Below are positions 47,215 to 57,592 of a DNA stretch of 64,000 nucleotides, in pieces. The stretch comes from Leishmania mexicana MHOM/GT/2001/U1103 (Eukaryota; Euglenozoa; Kinetoplastea; Trypanosomatida; Trypanosomatidae), in contig NC_018327.1 in assembly GCF_000234665.1 (NCBI RefSeq), positions 150,998-214,997 of the forward strand, given 5' to 3'. The position numbers and the translations under genes were made by a program. The notes beneath the pieces are model-generated. The model saw only the letters and a program-made list of their open reading frames with translations, made no database searches and had not been told where the DNA came from. How positions within the stretch are numbered: position 1 is the stretch's first letter; the number at the start of each line of letters is the position of its first letter.

Positions 47215-49787
47215 CGCACCTACCGGCATACTCGGAAGGCGTGCCTTGGATAGCGAATGCGAACAATCGACTCTTGCTCGCTCGCCTTCTATGTACCGCT
47301 TCCTCATCCTCCTCAGCAAGTGGGTGCACCGGCCCCTGCGGAATCAGCAGCAGTAAAGCAGCCACGCTCCTACACGCAGTCAAGTGGACGGGCGCGACAG
47401 TGGTGGGGAGGGGTGGGCAGCGAGAAAAACAGGAGCGAAGTGGGGGGTTAGTTGAAGTATATCAAAGGTCTTCAGTCGATTACGGGTGCGCGTACTAGCC
47501 TACCATCCACTGTCCCCTCTGCTAGGCAAGCACGCGCGAGCATGACGGAGAGAAAGGGAGCAAGTGCTGCTGTGCATCACACCAGAGGCAACCGGGGCGT
47601 GTGCTGGGTGAGCCAATGGGGCCGCACGTTTCACTCGAAATGGGAGACGGAACTACGGTGGCGCACCACTGGAGCATGGGCGAAACAGCTGTCGAAGGCC
47701 GGCGCACCGCAGACACTCTGCGCAGGCACAGTCGTGCACTCCCCTCACCCCCACCCGTACGTTTGCTCGCTTGCCCTCCTCCTCGGCCCCTGCCTGCCCA
47801 CCTGCACACCTCTCCCTGTACGTGTGTGAACGTCTCAGCTGTGATCCGGGCCATCTCCGTGACGGCGTACGAAGGAACACGCACATATACGCACGCACGC
47901 GTTTCTCGCTCACCTTTCTGTCTGTAAGTGTGCGCGCAGGCGTCTCTCTCTGATGGTGCCTGTCCCTCATCACCGCGGCGGTGTTGCAGTTTCTGTTGTT
48001 GCCCTTTGTCTCCCTTCGTCATCTCGAATCACCGTCATCTGTGCATCTCGTCGGCGCCCGCCCGCCCGCCACTCTCTCTCACTCTCGTTGTCCCGCTGGG
48101 GACGGAAACAGAAGGCGCAGACACACACACACGCGACACGCGACACGTCGCACCCGCTGCTCTTTGCCGTTGCCTCGCTTTCCTTTCGCTCCGCTCTGTT
48201 TGCCCCGACCGCTCTCGTCGTGCTTGTCTCCGTCGGCTTGCGTGTTTACGTCTTTGCGCCTTCTCTGTAGCTCTGTCGACGCCTGCGATGCGGCACCTTG
48301 GGCTGTCGCTTGTATTCACCGGCTGTGGTGCTGTGGGTGCTCGCTGGTAGCGGCAACGTCCTCATGGAGAGGGGAGGGGGGAGCCCGCTGGCGCTGATTC
48401 ACTGGATGTGGAAGAGGCATGGGGAGCCGTGCTCCGACAAGGTGTTGCGCCGCGGCAGGTTGAGTCCATCGCCGTGTCGCAGAGGGGAGGGGCACCCGCC
48501 GCTTAGCGAGCTCCCCGTTTCCTACCAGCTCGGCACCACGCTTCCGTACAAGACAACGACGTCGTGCGCTGCAGCACAACGGCTATTCGAGGCGCCGTGT
48601 GTCGTGGGGATGGCGGACCCGAAGCACTTCATGTTCACGACACGGAAGCGCCCCTGTGTGCTATTCCTCACCGTTGTGTGTGGAAGAAGGGGAAGGAAAA
48701 CTGGTGGGGCCAGAGATGGGGAGGAGGCCTGACCGTCTGTCTGCGTCACAGTCGTCCTCGATGCTCTGGGCCACCCTTCCTCATATGTGTGTCTTTTGTT
48801 GTGTCAAACTCTCACTCACTCGGACTGCGACGGATAAACCGCAAAGGACGCCAGAAGATGGGGGAAGGAGAAGAGACGGAGGACACAGTCGCTGTCTCCG
48901 TTCTCCCCCTCTATGGTAACAGTGGGGGGTGGGTGCCAGCGGTTTGGCGCTGCTCCCCCCCCTCCCCCTCACCCCCACCCGGACCCTACACGATACGCGT
49001 TGTATCTGCCTCTCTCCCAGACCGAGAGGAACACTGGCGGTTGTGATGGGGAAGCAGACACATCGACTCCGCCGCCACGTAAGTCCACGGCTCCCCGCCG
49101 CTCTACATATATATATATATACCTCTCCCCATCGCCCCACCGCCCTCTCATTTTCTCCTGTTGTGCTCATTTACCACCTTCCGCACATGCGCCTCTCTCT
49201 CTCTATATATATACATATACATATGGATTCGCTTCTTCAGAATGCGGCGTATCCTAAGTTGCATCGTGCCCCCCTCCTCCTCCATCTATCCATCCTCCTC
49301 CTTTTGCCATTCGTGTGTGGCGGTTACCGCTGTCGTGAGCTCACGCTATCCTGGTCTATCATCTGGTGGGGTCGTGTGCCTGATCGCTTAGTTCTTCTGC
49401 GCGTGTCGGTGTGTAACCCCCTCCATTGCGCAACCGGTGTGGTGGCCGAAATTTTCTTTTAGCGTGGGAGTGAGTGGCATTGCTTTAGTTGTCATCCTTC
49501 GTGACCCTGCCCCTCCACACCACCACCACCACCACCACCACCAGAGCATCCTATTCTAGCTGTTCTGTGGGTACGTTTGTGGGTGGGTGGTTGCGCCAGT
49601 AGACGTACACACGCACGGGCACGGCGATATACCTGTGTATTTTGCCTGCCTCCATCGAGCCACTCTGAGACGGTGCGGCTTTTCACTGGACGCCCGTCCC
49701 CTTTCTCCTTTCTCCTCCACTGTGTACACGCATCCGACCCGCTGAGCTCGCTGCTGCAGGTGTGGCACAGCCGCCATCGTCGCCACC
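47215..49787. other. Long intergenic region (2.6 kb)
   Basis: I see no gene. It is mostly C/T-rich spacer with an (AT)n run at 49105-49121, an AT/CATA run near 49202-49224 and a CAC repeat at 49517-49543. The stretch 48270-48620 is less repetitive and more balanced in composition than the rest and remains unexplained. The pyrimidine run at 49698-49718 with CTGCAG at 49754-49759 is a probable acceptor for the next gene. Confidence 0.55.
49698..49759 (+). promoter_or_regulatory. Probable spliced-leader acceptor of the C2-like/coiled-coil gene
   Basis: A 21-base pyrimidine run (49698-49718) is followed by CTGCTGCAG at 49751-49759, leaving a 5' UTR of about 28 bases before the ATG at 49788. A closer AG near 49744 is an alternative. 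Confidence 0.4.
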
Positions 49788-52511
49788 ATGCCTCTGTATA
49801 GCATCACGATATGCCCATTGAAGCTCACTGCGTACTTCTGCCGCCAGGGCTCCGTGTATGTGGTGGTGATCTCGCGCAAAGGGCTTGAGGTCGCGACGAA
49901 CCCGTCGATCTGCAGCAGCCACAACGAGGTCATCTTTTCCGACGTCGACGGCCTCAGCAGCGCGAGGGTGTTTGAGCTGTCATTCAACTCACCAAAGGAT
50001 CGGCGAATCCTGAGCTTTGGCATTTACGACGTAACCAACCGCAAGAACTCCGCCAAGCTCACGGGATTCGAAATCCCGCTGGCGGGCATGTGCAGCGTGC
50101 TGGCTGGTGAATCCATGTGTGAGAAGAAGGGCATCTCCTTCCGCGTTTCCGGACAGTCGGGACGCCTCGACGTCATCTTTCGCATGCACCCCGTTGGCAC
50201 ACCAGTCCCGCAGTTGCGTGTGGTGCAGGCAAACGAGCCCACACCCGGAATGGCGGCCGATGTGCTGGGTGCCGCTTCCCATCGCAGTGCGGGGGTGGCC
50301 TCACTCGGGTCCGGTGGTGGCGGCGACGCCGGCACTGGATTGACCAGGTCCACCCGACTGCCGGAGCACGCGCTGCAGGCCCTTATACGTGAGGGAATCA
50401 TCCCAAGCGACGTGGACGCGGTGGAGATGGACCTTGACCTGGCGAATGAGATCGCCGTGCGCACCACTGTCCTCTTCCCCAGCCGCACCGACCTCGAAGA
50501 CCAGATCCGCACGCTAACGCGAGAAATCCAGAAGCTAGAGTACGATGCGCAGTACGCCGCGAAGGACAAGGTCGTCGCCGGCTCTGCCGCGTCCGCCGCG
50601 CTACGGAACGAGATTAACTACTGGAAGGAGAAGGTGAAGGAGATCGACGACAAGTCCGCGCACGATGCTGGCATCGCGCAAAAGACCGAAGAGCTGCAGC
50701 CGAAGCCGGCCATCTCGCAGGAATACATTGCTGAAATTGAGGCGCAGCTGGCGACGAAGCAAATCGAGATGTGCAGCCTCGAAGCGCAGCAGAGTCACCG
50801 CGACGTCACAGAGGACGCGATGAGACTCTTGGACCAGATCGATCACTTGCAGACGATACTGGTGGAGCTGAAGAGTGAGGGGGCCACGCCAACAACGCTG
50901 AAGAGGAAGGATTGTGACATTGCCGAGAACGGCGACCGCTGGGACAAGCTGGCCGCCAAGCTGTACGATGCCGAGAGCATGACAGAGCAGCTCAAGCAGA
51001 CGGTGATGGCGCTGAACCGCGTGCAGTACGAGCCCTACCTTGCTGGCGTGGAGGCTGGGTTCATGCACACTGTGCCAAAGGAGTTGGAGTTTGTGGTGAA
51101 AAACCCGCGCACGCCAGGCAACCTGCCGCCCCAGATCAGCAACCCCACGGCATTGGCGGCGGCTCCACCGACTGGCCAACCCGCTGGAAGCGACGCGACG
51201 GGAGACATACTGGACGACTTGTTTGGTGCACCTCCGATGCAGGCACAGCCGGCTGCCGCGCCGGAAAAAACGGCCGCTTTTCCTTCCCCGTCCCTCTCAT
51301 GCACAGCATACGAGCCTCCCAAGGCGGCGCAAGTCACGCCTGTTTGGGCGCCATCAGCTGACGGTTCAGCGCCCAGCTCGTCCCCTGCTCCACAGCCATC
51401 GCAGTTGATGCCTACTGCGCCCGGTGCCCCAGAAGCCTCGCAGCCGAAACCAGCGGCAGCGGGCCCCGCGGAAGCCCATCCTGCGCCAAACTTACTGACA
51501 GTGAGCGCACCGTCAGCACCGCCCTCGCCAGCTGCTCAGCTCGACTCCACGGCTGCGGAGCGACCGGTGGAGGCGGCCGAGCCAAATGTGTTGCCTGTGC
51601 ACGGCTCGCCCAGCCAGGACTTCGCCGCCGCCACCCCGGTGCCGAATGCGTCCCCCATGGGCGCAGAGATGACCGTGCCCGAGACCCGTGTGACTCACCG
51701 AGGCGCTGGCATGGCAAGTGCAACTCCATCTCCGGCGGCGGCGCCAGCGAGTGTTGTACCGCCTTCACGGGAAGTGCCAGTGCAAGCACCACGGTCGAAC
51801 TCCGTAGCTGCCACTCAGAGCAGCCATGAAATGCCAGCGGCGCAGCTTCTGCAACCGCAGCCGCAAAGCGCACCCCCAACTCAGCAGCAGCAGCCCCCGC
51901 TGGCAAGCTACGGCACCGCGATTCCCGGGACGGCTTCCTACCAGGTGCAAGATGCCGGACAGCGGCCAGGCTACCCATCCCAGTCGCAACCACAGTTGCA
52001 GCAGCAGGCGTACAATCATCAGCAGCAGGCGTATGGTCAGCAGCCGCAGCAGGCGTACGGTCAGCAGCAACAGCAGCCGCAGCAGCAACAGGGGCCACCA
52101 GTGCCGCCCTTCGAACGCCGTCCACCGTCGCTGGAGGAGATCCCGTACACTGGTTTCTACGGCATTCCCCTTATGGCCCGTGGCTGCCCTATCGACATCT
52201 ATCTTGACGGCAAGAGCCCAACGCGTGGCACGGAGCTAACCTTCATCAACAACGCTGACTATCAAATCATGATCGGCGGTGTCGAGCTGAAGCAGGAGGA
52301 TATCTTCTCCCCTGACCCGAATAGCGCCAAGACGATTCCGACACAACGGTGGCCGCAGCACATCTGGGTACCGGGTGGCGGCAGCCGGCAGAGTTGCACC
52401 ATCGCCCTTCACCCGTCCTTCCCCCGTGGGTCGTCTATCATGGCGCTCGTCATTGTGTACGTCTTTAACGAAGGACACTACACGCCGTTCACAGCGCGCT
52501 TCACCATCTAG
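49788..52511 (+). CDS. Hypothetical protein: C2-like domain, coiled coil, Pro/Gln-rich region, C-terminal beta domain
   Basis: The ATG at 49788 opens 907 residues with four parts. Residues 1-130 form a beta-rich domain with the strand pattern of a C2 fold ([42 protein letters not shown]), without the usual calcium Asp set. Residues 228-365 are coiled coil. Residues about 400-775 are low-complexity Pro/Ala/Ser/Gln, including repeats of QQAYGQQ near 740-765. The last part, about 780-907, is again ordered and beta-rich ([43 protein letters not shown], ending [10 protein letters not shown]). The two folded ends joined by a flexible Q/P-rich linker suggest a scaffold or tether, perhaps of the flagellum or cytoskeleton. 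No enzyme motif is seen. Function is unknown. Confidence 0.85.
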   Translation: MPLYSITICPLKLTAYFCRQGSVYVVVISRKGLEVATNPSICSSHNEVIFSDVDGLSSARVFELSFNSPKDRRILSFGIYDVTNRKNSAKLTGFEIPLAGMCSVLAGESMCEKKGISFRVSGQSGRLDVIFRMHPVGTPVPQLRVVQANEPTPGMAADVLGAASHRSAGVASLGSGGGGDAGTGLTRSTRLPEHALQALIREGIIPSDVDAVEMDLDLANEIAVRTTVLFPSRTDLEDQIRTLTREIQKLEYDAQYAAKDKVVAGSAASAALRNEINYWKEKVKEIDDKSAHDAGIAQKTEELQPKPAISQEYIAEIEAQLATKQIEMCSLEAQQSHRDVTEDAMRLLDQIDHLQTILVELKSEGATPTTLKRKDCDIAENGDRWDKLAAKLYDAESMTEQLKQTVMALNRVQYEPYLAGVEAGFMHTVPKELEFVVKNPRTPGNLPPQISNPTALAAAPPTGQPAGSDATGDILDDLFGAPPMQAQPAAAPEKTAAFPSPSLSCTAYEPPKAAQVTPVWAPSADGSAPSSSPAPQPSQLMPTAPGAPEASQPKPAAAGPAEAHPAPNLLTVSAPSAPPSPAAQLDSTAAERPVEAAEPNVLPVHGSPSQDFAAATPVPNASPMGAEMTVPETRVTHRGAGMASATPSPAAAPASVVPPSREVPVQAPRSNSVAATQSSHEMPAAQLLQPQPQSAPPTQQQQPPLASYGTAIPGTASYQVQDAGQRPGYPSQSQPQLQQQAYNHQQQAYGQQPQQAYGQQQQQPQQQQGPPVPPFERRPPSLEEIPYTGFYGIPLMARGCPIDIYLDGKSPTRGTELTFINNADYQIMIGGVELKQEDIFSPDPNSAKTIPTQRWPQHIWVPGGGSRQSCTIALHPSFPRGSSIMALVIVYVFNEGHYTPFTARFTI

Positions 52512-54513
52512 TGCACCGGCGCGCACCCCATTTCTTTGCCTGGAGAATACGGTTGGGGGAAGAAGCAGGGGCGTGCGATTGCGTCGATGGTGAATGATGA
52601 AGGTGGTGATGTACGTGTCAGTATCTAAAGCAGAAGGCTGCCCCTTCGTCTCTCTATGCCTGTGCGCGCGCGTCTGTGCATCGACGGGTGTTTGTTCTGG
52701 TGGGGCCTTTTTTTCTTTCCCTGTTGACGCGAACTTTACTTTGGTCGGCGTGGCCTCCGAAGCGGGTGGAGAATGTCCAGGTTAGTCTCGGTGTGTGCTC
52801 CTCCCTTGCGCCGTTCATGTGTGCGTATCGAGCGTTGTAGTTGCCCCCGCCTGCCAGCCGATCGCGTCCAATCCCATTGACTTTATTTTGTATTTGCTTG
52901 ACGGTGGCTCTGTCTGAGGCGTCCTCCGTCTTCGCTTGTTTTCTCCTTGATGCTGCCGCCTCCGTGTACATATCCCCCCGTCAGTCCGGTGCGTGCGTAC
53001 GAGCGTGTGGTGCATACACATGAGTGGGGCGGGTCAGTGACGCGGTGTGTTCTCCGTATTACAGCGACTGTCCGCGGGAGTGGGTGGTGCAGGAAATCAA
53101 TGCTGAAACGAAAACGCCACTGACAGTGACCCTAGCCCACACCACACCACCCACTCTCTCACACCTGTTGCGCTGCATCTCTTCGAGGTTCGAGCCGTGG
53201 CTGTTTCGCCGGTCCGCATCTCCCTGTAGGTTTCTTTCTTTGGCTCCTCTTGCCAGTCGTGTTCCCGTTGGAGCGAGTGCAACGATATTCATCCGTGGGT
53301 CGGGGGAGGGGGGAGGAGGTGCGGTGCGTGAGCGCGTGCGTCTGAGTGAGAGCCACAGCGGCTAGCACATGACCGCGTCTGGCGTTTAGCCTTTTCCTTC
53401 CTCTTTCTGTAGTCCCCGATGACACGGGACACCTCTCAGTGCGCGGCGTCAGGGCCCCGTGTGCGCCTGCGCTCGGCGGGAGGGGGGCCGTGGAGCCCCC
53501 GCCACCCCCCGCAATGCCGAACGGCCGCTGGCGGTGACAGGGTCGAGTGCCTACGACATGGCGAGGCCAGTGGGAGTCATGACTGCCGATGTCGGCGGTG
53601 AGGTCCTGGATGGCGGTGCGTGGGGGAGCGGCGCGCGACAGTGGGCACACGCTCGTGCCATCCACATGATGTGCAGAGTGTCGACACCACCACCCAAGCG
53701 TATCCCAGCCACCCGCCTCCGGCCCTCACACGGCTTACGAGTGTGGTGGGGAGGCTGAGTACCACCGCCGAAGGTGCACGGGGTGGCGACCGGCATGATG
53801 GGGAGCGGCTGTTAGGCGGGTGGTGGGTAGAGTTGGAGGCACAGGCCGTGGCCAAGAGGCGTTGAGGCCATGTCGTATCGGCAGAGAAACGGCGACGGAG
53901 TATGACAACGTCTCTTGCTGTGCTCTTGGGCTTTTCCTTCTTTTTCGTGCGTGTTTGTCTTTACCGTATCCACTGGTCGTCCCCCCGCCACTCGCGTGCT
54001 TGCCAGGGATGCGCACGTTGTTCCCGACTGGATGGCACAGAGAGAGGGAGGGAGACACGGCTGTATGTGTGTGTGTGTGTGTGCTGCATGGTGCAGGAAA
54101 CAAGGTGCCAAGAGGGAGTACGACTTCTGTGAGGTGCAATGGCTCACCTGTGCGTGGCCGCAGCCCAAGTTGATCATGTGTCGCAACCAGCACGTTTTAG
54201 CGTGACTCAGTGGTGCACCGAAGAATGCCTCAGCAAGTCGACTGCTACTTTGCGTATAGGTAGGCTAGTGAATCGAATCCTCAGCCCCGTTCATCATTTC
54301 CCTGGTTTTCAGCTCTTGCACACGCATACAGATCTTTGCATCGGATCACCCGCTTGCACTCTTTCTCACGCAAACAACCACATCCCTCCCCCCCCCCCAC
54401 ACACACAACAGCGCACACTCTCGCCGCGCATCATTGTCAGCTGCGGCGACAAGATCATTGAAGTACACCACACTGGAAAACACGGTGCGTGCAAAGGACA
54501 GCGAAGGCAGCAG
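52512..54513. other. Intergenic spacer with a SIDER copy
   Basis: There is no gene before the oxidoreductase start. The SIDER copy at 53418-53889 lies in the middle. A (GT)n tract is at 54064-54082 and a poly-C/CA run at 54387-54406. The frame is open from 54139 into the oxidoreductase, but those codons look like spacer. Confidence 0.6.
53418..53889 (+). mobile_element. SIDER retroposon copy (SIDER2-like), copy 4
   Basis: It starts GATGACACGGGACACC and ends GGCAGAGAAA, sharing both ends and the full interior with the minus-orientation copy at 41.4 kb. It keeps the segment between the two GTGGTGGG repeats that is missing from copy 1. It lacks the second signature and tail carried by the copies at 5.5, 56.0 and 56.9 kb. 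It sits downstream of the C2-like gene in sense orientation. Confidence 0.85.
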
Positions 54514-55911
54514 ATGCGCAAGGAGCAGCTGCGAGTTGGTTTTCTCGGCGCGTCTACTGTCGCGCGCAAAGCGTGGTTGGCCATCCACCGCGCGGGTCAC
54601 CGTGTGACCTGCATTGGATGCCGAGACGCTAGCAAAGGGCGGGAGCTCGCTGAGCGCCTGCAGAAGGACATAGAGGCTGACAACAAAACGAGGAAGGCGG
54701 CAGATGCCGGCGCGCAGCAGCCGTTTGTGGCACCAAGGGTCGGCTCCTACATGGATGTTGTGCGAGCAGACAACGTGGATGTCGTGTACATCTCACTGCC
54801 CACGTCCAAGCGACCGGCGTGGATTCGAGTGTGTGCCGAGCACGGTAAGCACGTCGTAAGCGAGAAACCAGCCGCCACCTCCGCAGCAGAGCTAGTCGAG
54901 TGTCTGCGTGACATGGCATCAAACCGCCTTCTCTTTATGGACGGGACCGCCCTCTCCCACAGCCAGCGACTGCAGGACGTGTGCCGCGCAGTCGCCCAAC
55001 TCGGTGGACCGGTGCACATCAACGCGCACATGTCCTTCCCGGCGTCGCCGACCTTCATGGCGAGCGACATCCGCCTTCAGCCACTGCTGGAGCCGTACGG
55101 CGCGCTCGGCGACTTGGGGTGGTACTGCATCCGCTGGATTCTGCATATCGTCGACTTTGTGCTCCCAACAGGTGTGGGGGGCCGTGTGACAGAGTGCGAT
55201 GCGCTGTGGGATGAGGAGGAAGCCAGCAACGGCGCTGCCAATGGCACGACTACCGGCGCGCGCCCAGCCGGCGCACCAGCGGTGGCGGTAGTGGCGGCGT
55301 CAGAGCGGAGACAGCCAAAAACACCGGTGCCCGCCGCCATCACAGGATTTGAAGGGAATCTGGAGTTTACCATCCCGGCACCGACAGCGAGCTATGTCGC
55401 GCCGGCCGCAGCAGCGGAAGCGGCGGCGACAGTGACGGCCTCCTTTCGGTGCGGCTTTCACGACTGCCACGACCAAACAGTCGACATCTTCTGCCGCAAC
55501 GGCACCGTGACTGTGCACGGGGCCATCAACCCCACGGCAGAGGATAGGCCGCGGTTTTTGACGCAGCGTCACCAAGTGGCGGCCGCGTCAGCGACTGCGG
55601 TGCGAGAAGAACGTAGCGCAGCGAACGCCACCGAGGCGTTCCAGGTTTATGAGCGGTTGGAGGAGAGAAACGATGTCGTGTACTCGACCACACCGGAGGA
55701 GACGGACAGTGCGCAGCAGATGGAGCAGCTGTGGCGCGATGTCGGCAACAGCGTGATGCGTCTCGGCAAGGGTGAGCCGCTCATCGCTGACCCCGATCTT
55801 GCAAAAAAGTGGTCGACTTTCGCCTATCTGACACAGGTAGTAATGGACCGCTCGCTAGAGGCTGCGGGGCAGCACGCACCGGCTGCCACCACCGCATCTG
55901 CAGACGCATAA
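54514..55911 (+). CDS. Gfo/Idh/MocA-family oxidoreductase, paralogue 1
   Basis: The frame extends back to an ATG at 54139, but homology with the paralogue at 57.6 kb begins just after the ATG at 54514, which I take as start (465 residues). The protein should be an NAD(P)-dependent sugar or polyol dehydrogenase-like enzyme. The Rossmann loop reads VGFLGASTVARKAW (8-21), and VVYISLPTS follows at 90-98. The family Glu-Lys-Pro signature with catalytic Lys is at 117-119. MDGTALSHS lies at 142-150 and YGALGDLGWYCIR at 195-207. This wording is closest to the plant-type branch of the family. A low-complexity Ala/Thr/Gly insert at about 228-275 and another at 300-315 are absent from paralogue 2. The substrate is unknown. 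The two paralogues are separated by SIDER-filled spacer and share strand. Confidence 0.87.
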   Translation: MRKEQLRVGFLGASTVARKAWLAIHRAGHRVTCIGCRDASKGRELAERLQKDIEADNKTRKAADAGAQQPFVAPRVGSYMDVVRADNVDVVYISLPTSKRPAWIRVCAEHGKHVVSEKPAATSAAELVECLRDMASNRLLFMDGTALSHSQRLQDVCRAVAQLGGPVHINAHMSFPASPTFMASDIRLQPLLEPYGALGDLGWYCIRWILHIVDFVLPTGVGGRVTECDALWDEEEASNGAANGTTTGARPAGAPAVAVVAASERRQPKTPVPAAITGFEGNLEFTIPAPTASYVAPAAAAEAAATVTASFRCGFHDCHDQTVDIFCRNGTVTVHGAINPTAEDRPRFLTQRHQVAAASATAVREERSAANATEAFQVYERLEERNDVVYSTTPEETDSAQQMEQLWRDVGNSVMRLGKGEPLIADPDLAKKWSTFAYLTQVVMDRSLEAAGQHAPAATTASADA

Positions 55912-56021
55912 GAGCCGCGTGCGAAACAGTGCACATCCTCCACACAGCGACGCCGCTGTCCGCGAGGTACTTTTTCTGTTCAACTTTTCCCTCCTGTCAT
56001 AGAACATCATCAACGTCTCAC

Positions 56022-56511
56022 TCGCCCCCACGGCCTGCCACAGGCCCCCGCCACACCGCGTGGTGCGAAGTAGCCCTGGGCGCAAGCGCTACAGCCATGC
56101 GCCTGACTCGGCCATGTGAGAGCGCGGCCTGTGCCTCCAACTCTACCCACCACCCGCCTAACAGCCGCTCCCCATCATGCCGGTCGCCACCCCGTGCATC
56201 TTCGGCGGTGGTACTCAGCCTCCCCACCACACTCGTAAGCCGTGTGAGGGCCGGGGGCGGGTGGCTGGGATACGCTTGGGTGGTGGTGTCGACACTCTGC
56301 ACATCATGTGGATGGCACGAGCGTGTGCCCACTGTCGCGCGCCGCTCCCCCACGCACCGCCATCCAGGACCTCACCGCCGACATCGGCAGTCATGACTCC
56401 CACTGGCCTCGCCATGTCGTAGGCACTCGACCCTGTCACCGCCAGCAGCCGTTCGGCATTGCGGGGGGTGGCGGGGGCTCCACGGCCCCCCTCCCACCGA
56501 GCGCAGGCGCA
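56022..56511 (-). mobile_element. SIDER retroposon copy (SIDER2-like), copy 5, 5'-truncated
   Basis: On the minus strand it carries the interior of the element, GGCCGAGTCAGGCGCATGG and a tail ending near GGCAGGCCGTGGGGG as in copy 1. Its 5' signature is missing: homology to copy 3 stops abruptly at 56511, inside GCGCAGGCGCA. 56125-56511 matches 41485-41871 at all but two positions. It is antisense to the oxidoreductase upstream. Confidence 0.85.
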
Positions 56512-56700
56512 GCGGCCCCGCCAGGCCCCGGGCCGCGCGGCGGGGGAGGGGGCGGCCCTTCTAGGGCGGGGGGCCGCCGCCCCGGCCCCCCCGCCGCGAC
56601 GACGGCGCCGGCCACGAAGCCCCCCCCCCGCACCACGGAAACCCACAAAGCCACCAACCCGAAGCGAGGCGGCGCCAGCGACAAGGCGCAGGACAACCGC
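56512..56700. other. Very GC-rich low-complexity block joined to a truncated SIDER
   Basis: This stretch is nearly pure G/C for its first 110 bases, then shifts to Pro/Thr/Lys codon-like repeats. It has no counterpart in the other SIDER copies and is unlike any spacer in the window. It may be a real insertion, an expanded repeat or an assembly or sequencing artefact. Confidence 0.6.
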
Positions 56701-56918
56701 CCGCCTGAGACCAAAGAAGTCCAAATTTGATCGACGTTCCACTTTTCATTTTTCAGCCGCCTGAAATGGTAGCCACCTCCTGCATAGCTGAAGCCCGCGT
56801 GCAGCACACAGCTGACCATTGTGCGGTCAGCACCTTTCACCGCAACTTTCACCTGCCGGCTCTTTGAAGCTGCCTACATTATTCACTGTATCTTTTTCGC
56901 CTCTCCTTTTCTGCCCTC

Positions 56919-57457
56919 CGATGGCATGGGACGCCGCAGGGCGCAGCTTCAGCGTCCACTTGTGAATGTATGGGGAGGCCAGGCAGCCGTCCTATCTCTG
57001 CCGATGCTGAGGAATTCCTGACGGCAGCAGCCAAGTGCCTACGATATGGCGAGATAAGAGCGATGTGTCGCTGCCGATGTAGGCGGTCCTGTCCTAGATG
57101 GGGTTGCGTGGGAGAGCGACCTTCAGCATTGGACACGCTTGTGCCATTCCCGTGATAGGCAGAGGGTCAGTGTGACTCGAGCGTATTCCACCCCCTGGCC
57201 CTCACACGGCTTACAAGTGTGGTGGGGAAGCTGAGTGCCACCCCTAAAGATGCACGGGGTGGCAACCTGCATGATAGCAGCCACTGCAAGGCGATCGTCA
57301 AGGCGGGTGGTGGGTAGAATTGGAGGCACAGGCCCTGCTCTCACATGGCTGAGTCAGGCGCATGACTGTAGCGCATATCTACGGCTGCTTCGCACCGTGC
57401 GATGTGCCCGTGTAGCTTGCCCGGGCACTGTGGTGTTGAGCTCATGTTGTATGGCAC
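56919..57457 (+). mobile_element. SIDER retroposon copy, copy 6, divergent but near full length
   Basis: It starts near CGATGGCATGGGACGCC and has a diverged first signature. It carries GGGGAGGCCAGGCAGCC as in copy 2, the GTGGTGGGGAAGCTGAGT segment, CATGGCTGAGTCAGGCGCATG of the second signature, and a tail ending GTTGTATGGCAC close to that of copy 1. At about 540 bases it is the longest copy. Many substitutions show it is older than copies 3 to 5. Confidence 0.75.
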
Positions 57458-57592
57458 ATGATGAACGCTGAAAAAAAGTCTCCTTTCCTACTTCTGCTGG
57501 CAGAATTTGCCATCTCAGAGCGGGTCATCGAGCAAGTACACCATCAAAAACTTCTTCCATGCAAGCATACAGGCAAACACAGTCCGGAAATC

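Larger units (their letters stand above)
55912..57592. other. Intergenic spacer with two opposed SIDER copies and a GC-rich block
   Basis: There is no gene. It consists of a minus-orientation SIDER (56022-56511), a very GC-rich block (56512-56700), about 220 bases of ordinary sequence and a plus-orientation SIDER (56919-57457). About 135 bases of leader precede the second oxidoreductase. Confidence 0.65.

Noticed and set aside
48298..48732. 144-codon frame with a myristoylation-like MGCRLY start
   Set aside because: The position does not hold an ATG in a convincing context, the composition is irregular and no acceptor or domain supports it.
53459..53865. Overlapping short open frames repeated at four places (about 5.5, 41.6, 53.6 and 56.2 kb)
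   Set aside because: They are the same frames appearing in each SIDER copy in both orientations, not a gene family.
54139..54513. N-terminal extension of oxidoreductase paralogue 1
   Set aside because: The residues include translated poly-C/CA spacer and have no match in paralogue 2, whose homology starts at the ATG at 54514.
56308..56730. 140-codon Pro/Gly/Arg-rich open frame
   Set aside because: It is made of a truncated SIDER plus the GC-rich block; it has no independent start signal or domain.
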